DNA of 38,704 nt from Bacillota bacterium (GTDB lineage Bacteria; Bacillota; Clostridia; Clostridiales; Clostridiaceae), in assembly GCA_023399035.1 (NCBI GenBank), contig JAEWQX010000214.1, positions 1 to 38,704 of the forward strand, written 5' to 3'. How positions within the stretch are numbered: the first letter of the stretch is position 1; every line of letters begins with the position of its first letter. A program made the position numbers and the translations under genes. Of this stretch, positions 32,210 to 38,704 are shown piece after piece. A model generated the notes under the pieces. The model was not told where the DNA came from, ran no database searches, and saw nothing but the letters and a program-made list of their open reading frames with translations.

Positions 32210-33322
32210 ATGAAAAAAGATTGTGATGAGAATAGAAGATCATTTTTTACTAATAAGAAGATTAGAATATCAATATGCTTATTTGTCATAAGTGGAATAC
32301 TATTATTAGCAGCAAAGAATATATCAGAGTTTGGACAGATGTATTATAAATATGTTTATAAGCTGCTGTTAAATACAGCAGGCAGAGTATTTTCGCTATT
32401 TCCTTTTTCAGTTTATGAATTTATTCTTATTGGATTTTCATTATACTTTATATACGGAATATTAAAGTATTCGATTTATATATTTAAAAAGGATATTACA
32501 ATAAAAAAAGCAATAATTGAAGGCTGTACAAATTTATTATTGTATGTTTCTCTATTTATTTTTCTAAATATGATAGGACAGAGTATAAACAGTTTCAGGC
32601 CTAGTTTTGCATCATTATCAGGTATAAATGTTAATGAGGTGAATGAAGAAGACCTAATAGATGTCTGCAAGACAATAAGGGATCGATTGAATACATTAAA
32701 TGATATAATAGAGAAAGATAATTATGGGTTATTAGTTTTGGATGAAGATACAGGTAAAAAGGGTATAGAGAATATGAATGCGTTATCAAATAAATATTCA
32801 TGCTTAAAGGGGTTCTACCCTAATCCAAAAGCATATGTGTTTTCAAATATAATGTCATATCAGCTTCTGCAGGGAGAAACAACATTTACAATAGAAGCAA
32901 ATTACAATAAGGATATGGCGGAAAGCAATATTCCAAGTACAATATGTCATGAACTAAGTCATATACAGGGATTTAATAATGAAAATGAAGCAAATTACAT
33001 AAGTTTTTTAGCATGCATAAATTCTGAATACAATGAGTATCAGTATAGTGGATATCTCATGGCTTATGTTTACTGCATGAACGATTTATATTATTTTAAT
33101 GAAGAAGCATTTAATGATATTAATGATGGATTGTCATCAGATGTGAAAAATGAAATAAAAATGGATACGGCATTCTGGAGAAAATATAAGGGAGGAATTT
33201 CAAAGGTATATAATAAAGTATATGATGTCCTTTTGAAAATTGGTGGTCAGGAAGACGGAATTAAAAGCTACAATGGAGTTGTTAAGCTTATTGTATCAAC
33301 ATATAAAGAAGAATGGCAGTGA
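32210..33322 (+). CDS. DUF3810 membrane protein, putative zinc metallopeptidase
   Basis: 370 residues. Three hydrophobic helices in the first ~130 residues (ISICLFVISGILLLAAKNI; FSVYEFILIGFSLYFIYGIL; LLLYVSLFIFLNMIG) are followed by an extracytoplasmic domain. That domain carries TICHELSHIQGFNNENEANY: HELSH (H247, E248, H251) with a further glutamate in ENEAN (E258 or E260), the pattern of a gluzincin-like zinc site. The arrangement matches DUF3810. Proteolysis is inferred from the HExxH motif, and no substrate is known. ATG behind GGGGGAAG. It has its own terminator downstream and is divergent from the rubrerythrin gene. Confidence 0.85.
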   Translation: MKKDCDENRRSFFTNKKIRISICLFVISGILLLAAKNISEFGQMYYKYVYKLLLNTAGRVFSLFPFSVYEFILIGFSLYFIYGILKYSIYIFKKDITIKKAIIEGCTNLLLYVSLFIFLNMIGQSINSFRPSFASLSGINVNEVNEEDLIDVCKTIRDRLNTLNDIIEKDNYGLLVLDEDTGKKGIENMNALSNKYSCLKGFYPNPKAYVFSNIMSYQLLQGETTFTIEANYNKDMAESNIPSTICHELSHIQGFNNENEANYISFLACINSEYNEYQYSGYLMAYVYCMNDLYYFNEEAFNDINDGLSSDVKNEIKMDTAFWRKYKGGISKVYNKVYDVLLKIGGQEDGIKSYNGVVKLIVSTYKEEWQ

Positions 33323-33444
33323 TACTAAAATTATAAATATTACGGAATATCATAAAGTAATAAAGTTAGTCAATGTATTAGAAAGAATAGAAGTTATGTA
33401 ATGTATTAGGAACACATAGAAATCATAAAAGAATATATGAATTT

Positions 33445-33483
33445 AAAAGAGCTCATGCATATAAGTAGTGCAGGGCTCTTTTT
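33445..33483 (+). terminator. Terminator of the DUF3810 gene
   Basis: AAAAGAGCTC (33445-33454) pairs with GGGCTCTTTT (33473-33482) with one wobble, plus an inner TGCA/TGCA helix, followed by TTTTT. The rest of the 278-base gap shows nothing else I can support. Confidence 0.75.
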
Positions 33484-33600
33484 CATCGTAAATTTATATG
33501 AACAATATTTTAAAACATATCTATTTAAAGTTTCATTTGAATATATTAAGTAGTATCAGGGATAATTTTAAATTATGTTGATTGAAGAGAGGCTGCAGAC

Positions 33601-35820
33601 ATGAAAGAAAAAAATAATTTTTTAATTAATCTGATAATAAATAAAAGAAAGATAATTGAAAAGGTATTTATAATTCTTGTTATTATAAGTGTTATATTAT
33701 TTCCCCTTGTAAAGGTTAATTATGATCTTACAGAATATCTTCCAGAGACAGCTAAGTCAAAAATCGGAATCAATATTTTGGAAGATGAATTTGGATATCC
33801 TGGGACAGCAAGAATTATGATTGAAAATGTATCAATTTATGAAGCAAAATTACTAAAGGATAAAATAGAAAATGTAAACGGAGTGGATATGGTTTTATGG
33901 GCAGACAGCATTACTGATATATATCAGGGAAATAACTTTATAGATTATAAAAATTTAAAGGATTATTACAATGATAACTGCGCAGTAATGGATGTTACAT
34001 TTGATGAAGGTGATAGCAGTTCCATAACCTCAAAAGCTATAGATGAAATAAAAAAAATAACAGGAGATAAAGGATATTTCTGCGGGCCGGCAGTTGAAAG
34101 TAAATCTCTTAATGAAACATTGAGCAGGGAAATTGGTATAGCTATGGTAATGGCAGTTGTTCTTATTGCGATAATATTATGCCTGACAACAACATCATGG
34201 TTTGAACCATTTTTATTTCTAATGGTAATGGGAATTGCAATAATAATTAATATGGGAACGAATATTATTTTTGGGACAATATCATTTCTTACTTTCAGTA
34301 TAGCAGCAATACTTCAGCTTGCAGTTGCAATGGATTATTCAATTTTTCTATTACATTCATTCACAAGAGAAAAAGCAAAGGGACAAAGCAGTATTGAGGC
34401 TATAGGAAATGCCATAAAATTATCGACTTTATCAATTTTATCAAGTGGAGCGACTACAATAGTAGGATTTTTAGCATTAACTCTCATGAAATTTTCTATA
34501 GGAATGGACATGGGACTTGTACTAGCAAAAGGAATAGTAATAAGTATAATAACTGTACTTGTTTTAATGCCCTCACTGATATTAAGATTTGCAGATAAGA
34601 TAGAAAAAACATCTCATAAATTATTTATACCTCCCTTTAGAAAGTTTGCAGAAAGTATATATAAGCTTAAAGGAATAATTATAGTATCAATTATAATAAT
34701 TACAGTCCCAGCTTATGTATCGCAGAATATGAACAGTTTTCTTTATGGAAATGAATCACTTGGAGCAAGTGAAGGAACAAAAGTATATTCTGATTCTCAA
34801 GAGATAAATAAGCATTTTGGAAGAAGCAATCTTCTAATAGTTCTCATACCTAATACATCAAATGTAAAAGAAAAAGAACTTACAGAAAAGCTAGAAGATC
34901 TTTATTATGTCAAATCTGCGACATCACTTGCAAATAAGCTTCCAGAAGGAATACCGGAGAGGATACTTCCAAAGAAGACTACAAGCCAGCTTCATACAGA
35001 AAATTATGCAAGAATCCTTCTTTATACAAAGACAAAAGGTGAAAGTGATATGGCGTTTAAGGCAGCAGATGAGATAACAGATATAGTTAAGGAGTATTAT
35101 CCAGATGATTATCATGTTCTTGGAGTTACAACATCTACTCAGGATATAAAAGAAATTATAACAAAGGATTATAATGATGTTAATTATATTTCGCTTTTGG
35201 GAGTAGCAATTGTAATATTATTTGCATTTAAATCAGCAATAATACCTGTAATAGTAATAATTCCAATAGAAATTGCAATATTTATTAACATGGGTATACC
35301 TTATGTTAATGGAGAAAAGATGATTTATATGGGATATATAATTGTAAGTTCACTTCAGCTTGGAGCAACTATAGATTATTCAATATTACTTACAAATAAT
35401 TATCTTGAACTTAGAAAAGAAAATAATGCAAAAGAAAGTGCAGTATCTGCTATATCAAACAGTGCATTATCTATTTTTACATCAGGAACTATTCTGACAA
35501 CAGTGGGATATGGACTTTATTTTGTATCATCAGTTGGTGCAATAGCAGATATAGGAAGGCTTGTAGGCAGAGGTGCACTTTTAAGTATGGCTCTTGTTCT
35601 TGGAGTGCTTCCAATACTTCTTAGAATTACTGATAAAATAATTATAAGAAAAAAGAAAATAAATATTAAAGGAATAAAACTATTTAAAAAGAAAGAAAAA
35701 GTAAAAACAGATGAGAATAATAAGGCAGAAAATAAATCTTTATATGAAAATGAGAAACAAATTGACAACAAAAATAAGACAGCCATAAAGAAGGATGATG
35801 GAAATGTTAAAAAGGAATAA
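33601..35820 (+). CDS. RND/MMPL-family membrane permease
   Basis: 739 residues with the two-fold RND layout: one helix (about 17-36), an outer loop to ~178, five helices to ~330 (including ATTIVGFLALTLMKFSIGMD), then a second copy with helix ~352-372, an outer loop, and five helices from ~530. Each half has the proton-relay-type aspartate in helix 4: AMDYSIFLLHSF (D245) and TIDYSILLTNNY (D592). The last ~60 residues are a lysine-rich cytoplasmic tail. MMPL-type proteins move lipids or other hydrophobic compounds, or drugs; substrate unknown. Its stop overlaps the next gene, a secreted coiled-coil protein, so the two probably form one machine. Confidence 0.93.
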   Translation: MKEKNNFLINLIINKRKIIEKVFIILVIISVILFPLVKVNYDLTEYLPETAKSKIGINILEDEFGYPGTARIMIENVSIYEAKLLKDKIENVNGVDMVLWADSITDIYQGNNFIDYKNLKDYYNDNCAVMDVTFDEGDSSSITSKAIDEIKKITGDKGYFCGPAVESKSLNETLSREIGIAMVMAVVLIAIILCLTTTSWFEPFLFLMVMGIAIIINMGTNIIFGTISFLTFSIAAILQLAVAMDYSIFLLHSFTREKAKGQSSIEAIGNAIKLSTLSILSSGATTIVGFLALTLMKFSIGMDMGLVLAKGIVISIITVLVLMPSLILRFADKIEKTSHKLFIPPFRKFAESIYKLKGIIIVSIIIITVPAYVSQNMNSFLYGNESLGASEGTKVYSDSQEINKHFGRSNLLIVLIPNTSNVKEKELTEKLEDLYYVKSATSLANKLPEGIPERILPKKTTSQLHTENYARILLYTKTKGESDMAFKAADEITDIVKEYYPDDYHVLGVTTSTQDIKEIITKDYNDVNYISLLGVAIVILFAFKSAIIPVIVIIPIEIAIFINMGIPYVNGEKMIYMGYIIVSSLQLGATIDYSILLTNNYLELRKENNAKESAVSAISNSALSIFTSGTILTTVGYGLYFVSSVGAIADIGRLVGRGALLSMALVLGVLPILLRITDKIIIRKKKINIKGIKLFKKKEKVKTDENNKAENKSLYENEKQIDNKNKTAIKKDDGNVKKE

Positions 35821-37909
35821 AATCATTTCATTTTGTACAAGTATTATTCTCCTAATTTCTTTAAATGGTATCAATGCTTATGCAGCTCCAGCTAAAGTGT
35901 CTATAGATGAAGCTGTTTATGCAAACCTTGATTATTATGGAAATGTATCAGATATAAGTATTGTTAAAGGGGTAAGCTTAAATGGAGTTAATGAATTTAC
36001 TGATTATGGAGAGTACAAGGATATAATAAACATGAGTAACTATGTAGAACCCCAGTTAGATGATGATTCTGTAACATGGAGTATGGGTGATTGTGATCTT
36101 AAAGAACGGTTTTATTATGAGTGTATTCCAAGAAGCAATGATATAGAAATACCATGGACATTTGATGTAAGTTATAAATTAAACGGAGTACCACAAAATG
36201 CAGAGGATATTGCAGGTAAATCTGGTCTTGTTGAGATAACTGTAAAAGCGATACCTAATGATAATATTTCAGATTATTATAAAAACAATATGATGCTTCA
36301 GGTAATATGTCTTATAAACATGGACGAAACATTAAGTATTGAAGCACCAGGTGCACAGCTGCAGTCAGCAGGAACCTATAAGGGAATTGTATTTTTAGGA
36401 CTGCCAGGTGAAGAGAGCACATTTGAGATGAGGATAGGAACTGATTCCTTTGAAAGTTCAGGAATAGAGATGACAATGATACCAGGAACAACAGACCAGC
36501 TGAAACAAATTAAAGATTTAAAAGAAGCAAAGGATACGGTAAAAGATTCACTAGATTCAATAAATGAAAGTTTAAATAGTGTTTTCAGTACATTTGGAAG
36601 TATGTCAGATGGTCTTGATAAGATAAAAAATGGATTGAATGAATTGAATGAAACCCGTGAAAATATAAATAGCTCTACAGATGAAGCTTATGAAAATACA
36701 GATGAACTTATTGGAAAACTGGATCAAATCAATAATGAAGTAAATACGATTCTCCCATATTTCACAACAGCGTCTCAGTATATAACTGATGTGAATGGAG
36801 AGGCTAATGATATGATAAATACAGCATTAGAATTACGGTCTCAGATAGCAAAATATAAAGTTTCACTGGACAGCATAAAATCATTAATAACAAAGTATCA
36901 GAAAATGATAAATAATCTTTCAAGACTTGATGATGATACTCATGATGCATTTAATGAACTAAAAGATGAACTTGATGATTTGCAGAACAATACAGATGAT
37001 ATGTCAGATGATTTGAATAAGATAAAGAAGGATATAGATGAATTAAAGGATAAAGTTAATGATATAGAAACCAGGATTAATGATGTTAAAAATAATGTTC
37101 AGAATGAAACAATAAAGAGTGCAGTTAACAAAGCAGCAGATACATGTGATGAAATAGACAATACTCTAAATAAGATTTATGATGGAACAAAAGATATTGA
37201 AAATATTGTTGACAGTGCAGGAAGCATTTCATTGGCATTAAAAGATGTAATTGATGTGGGAGATAAATATTATGATGAAGTAAACAATCAAAGTGATAAT
37301 ACATCTGAACTTTTAAAACAGCTTAAGAAGGTAACTACAAATATGATAGATACATTAGATACAACAGATAAATCAGTTCAAAATATTCAGTCATTAAATG
37401 ATACTGCAAATGATTATTATGATGACTGTGTATCTGTTTTAAAACTGACTCAAAATCTAAGTGCCAGCGTTAATAATGCTGTAAATGATACATCTAAGCT
37501 TATTGGATCTATAGAGACTTTACTTAGAGATAATCAAGAAAAATTAAATTTTTCAACTAAGGACACCCTTGATGCATTGGTGGAACTTATCGATAAGGGA
37601 ATAGACATGACAGATGAGTCAGATACGTTAAATAATTCTAATAATATTATTAAAAATACACTTGATGATGAAATTAATAAAATTGAAGATGACAGCAATA
37701 TTTTAAATATGGATTATGAAGAATCGCTGAAGTCATTTACTTCAGATAAAAATCCATCACCAGAAAGTGTGCAGGTAATAATGAGGACACAGGAAATAAC
37801 AATAGATGATAATGATGAATCAAATGAGGATCTGGAAAATGAAAAAGCTGATGATGGAATAATAGGAAGGATTTTAAATATATTTAAAAAAATATGGCAG
37901 TCATTATAG
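35804..37909 (+). CDS. Secreted coiled-coil partner of the MMPL permease
   Basis: 701 residues from the ATG at 35804, nine bases after AGAAGG; ATGs at 35795 and 35798 are too close to that site but in frame. The N-terminus KRNKIISFCTSIILLISLNG followed by INAYAAP is a signal peptide, likely cut after AYA. Residues ~25-230 form a beta-rich globular domain (EIPWTFDVSYKLNGV; KSGLVEITVKAI). Residues ~235-640 are long, polar, Asp/Asn-rich coiled coils (for example DDLNKIKKDIDELKDKVNDI). The end, GRILNIFKKIWQSL, is an amphipathic helix that may touch the membrane; no LPxTG or second helix. The layout recalls the outer part of YhgE/Pip proteins. The start overlaps the permease gene by 17 bases. Function unknown. 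Confidence 0.88.
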   Translation: MLKRNKIISFCTSIILLISLNGINAYAAPAKVSIDEAVYANLDYYGNVSDISIVKGVSLNGVNEFTDYGEYKDIINMSNYVEPQLDDDSVTWSMGDCDLKERFYYECIPRSNDIEIPWTFDVSYKLNGVPQNAEDIAGKSGLVEITVKAIPNDNISDYYKNNMMLQVICLINMDETLSIEAPGAQLQSAGTYKGIVFLGLPGEESTFEMRIGTDSFESSGIEMTMIPGTTDQLKQIKDLKEAKDTVKDSLDSINESLNSVFSTFGSMSDGLDKIKNGLNELNETRENINSSTDEAYENTDELIGKLDQINNEVNTILPYFTTASQYITDVNGEANDMINTALELRSQIAKYKVSLDSIKSLITKYQKMINNLSRLDDDTHDAFNELKDELDDLQNNTDDMSDDLNKIKKDIDELKDKVNDIETRINDVKNNVQNETIKSAVNKAADTCDEIDNTLNKIYDGTKDIENIVDSAGSISLALKDVIDVGDKYYDEVNNQSDNTSELLKQLKKVTTNMIDTLDTTDKSVQNIQSLNDTANDYYDDCVSVLKLTQNLSASVNNAVNDTSKLIGSIETLLRDNQEKLNFSTKDTLDALVELIDKGIDMTDESDTLNNSNNIIKNTLDDEINKIEDDSNILNMDYEESLKSFTSDKNPSPESVQVIMRTQEITIDDNDESNEDLENEKADDGIIGRILNIFKKIWQSL

Positions 37910-37932
37910 ACAAATATATATTAACTTTTTAG

Positions 37933-37969
37933 ACAGATTATGAATTAGAGTTCATAATCTGTTTTATTT
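37933..37969 (+). terminator. Terminator of the permease/coiled-coil pair
   Basis: A perfect 12-bp stem, ACAGATTATGAA 37933-37944 with TTCATAATCTGT 37951-37962, followed by TTTATTT. It lies just before the 3' end of the converging YczE-like gene. Confidence 0.8.
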
Positions 37970-37997
37970 GGTAAAGTAAGGAACATGAATTTTTTTA

Positions 37998-38681
37998 TTA
38001 TATTGATAAATTATCATATGTATTTGTATTGGAACAAAGACAATCCTTAATCCATATAAAAGTTTCTTTTATGGATTTATGATGAACAGAATTAGCATCA
38101 AATTTAAATAATGTGAAAATTATCTGAACGCAGTAACCAACACCTAATGCTGTTATTATAGTACCTATTCCAACATATCCGCCTAGAAACCAGCCAGCAG
38201 TCATCGCACATAGTTCAATTATACCTCTGATTATTTTAACAGGTTTTTTAGTAATTCTGGTCAAAGCAACCATAAGTCCATCTCTTGGACCACATCCAAG
38301 TCCGCAGCTCATATATAGATAAGTACCTAATGCTAGAAGAAACATTCCAATAATCATCATTATTATTCCAGTAAAGAAATTGTTGCAGAAAGGGATAAAG
38401 TTGAAATATGTTATCCAGTCTATAAAGATACCCATAAGAATAGTGTTTAGAATTGTTCCAATTCCTAAATTTACACCTAAAAACATGCTGAAAGCAACAA
38501 CTATAAGTCCTACTACTATACATGCTCCTCCAATAGATAGTGGTGTTATTTTTGACAATCCTTGATGAAGGACATCCCAAGGACTGAGTCCAAGATTAGA
38601 ATTTATAGTCATTACAACACCAATAGAAGCGACTATAAATCCGAGAATGAGTTTAAAAAATGTTTCATATAAAATTTTCAT
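37998..38681 (-). CDS. YczE/YitT-type integral membrane protein
   Basis: 227 residues, about five membrane helices: FFKLILGFIVASIGVVMTI, SIGGACIVVGLIVVAFSMFL, FFTGIIMMIIGMFLLALGTY, a helix near ELCAMTAGWFLGGYVGI, and TIITALGVGYCVQIIFTLF. NLGLSPWDVLHQGLS and the second GLGCGPRDGLMVALT are the duplicated YczE/YyaS signature. In B. subtilis YczE affects surfactin synthesis, but the general role is unknown. ATG behind GAGGAG on the minus strand. It converges with the permease operon and its upstream region runs out of the window. Confidence 0.88.
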   Translation of the reverse strand: MKILYETFFKLILGFIVASIGVVMTINSNLGLSPWDVLHQGLSKITPLSIGGACIVVGLIVVAFSMFLGVNLGIGTILNTILMGIFIDWITYFNFIPFCNNFFTGIIMMIIGMFLLALGTYLYMSCGLGCGPRDGLMVALTRITKKPVKIIRGIIELCAMTAGWFLGGYVGIGTIITALGVGYCVQIIFTLFKFDANSVHHKSIKETFIWIKDCLCSNTNTYDNLSI

Positions 38682-38704
38682 ATTGTACTCCTCAAAGTTT
38701 TTCT

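Noticed and set aside
38248..38580. 110-codon minus-strand open frame within the YczE-like gene
   Set aside because: It is a different frame of the same strand as a clear membrane protein, with no start signals and odd residue mix.
1..38704. CRISPR arrays, insertion sequences, tRNA or rRNA genes, prophage
   Set aside because: No spaced direct repeats, no transposase or integrase coding sequence, and no tRNA or rRNA signatures were seen on either strand.

Overview
The window is about 38.7 kb of AT-rich DNA with strong GGAGG ribosome binding sites, several GTG/TTG starts, sporulation genes (spoVS, a YlmC/YmxH protein, ftsK/spoIIIE) and anaerobe genes (a reverse rubrerythrin). This points to Clostridium sensu stricto (Firmicutes). 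The species cannot be fixed from the sequence alone. Nothing resembles a plasmid, phage, insertion sequence or CRISPR array.

Region 1 (1-8.2 kb) is conserved housekeeping: nrnA (5'-truncated by the window edge), truB, ribF, rpsO, pnp, an M16 peptidase, a YlmC/YmxH protein and aspartokinase dapG. From memory, the order follows the Bacillus subtilis truB-ribC-rpsO-pnpA-mlpA-ymxH-dapG block, but ylxY, the dipicolinate synthase pair, asd and dapA are not here. Region 2 (8.2-12.3 kb) is an accessory island inside that block. It holds a few intact small genes (TfoX C-terminal domain protein, GNAT acetyltransferase, DMT exporter, one unknown) among gene wreckage: an MBL-fold N-terminus, a GNAT N-terminus, a hexapeptide acetyltransferase C-terminus and a DUF89 gene broken across three frames. 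Region 3 (12.3-22 kb) resumes the conserved order: tepA, ftsK/spoIIIE, rimO, pgsA, recA, rny, spoVS, then ptsH (HPr). Here the regulatory sequences are unusually readable: a LexA box on a sigma-A promoter at recA, a TTGACA promoter for rny, and a textbook SigH promoter for spoVS.

Region 4 (22-26.6 kb) has a DUF378 membrane protein (minus), a purB-type lyase, a two-domain putative amidase (minus) and a DUF6398/TPR-like protein. Region 5 (26.6-30.7 kb) is the riboflavin operon ribD-ribE-ribBA-ribH behind an FMN riboswitch with its own terminator; a second terminator sits just before ribD. With ribF at 1.25 kb, the window encodes the whole GTP/ribulose-5-phosphate to FAD route except the phosphatase step.

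Region 6 (30.8-38.7 kb) holds a minus-strand reverse rubrerythrin + DUF1540 pair, a divergent DUF3810 putative membrane metallopeptidase, a two-gene module of an RND/MMPL permease overlapping a secreted coiled-coil protein, and a minus-strand YczE-type membrane protein. The permease/coiled-coil pair is the best candidate for an uncharacterised system. The most unusual regulatory signal is the hairpin at 6421-6470, which buries the ribosome binding site of the YmxH gene and ends in a T-run at its start codon.
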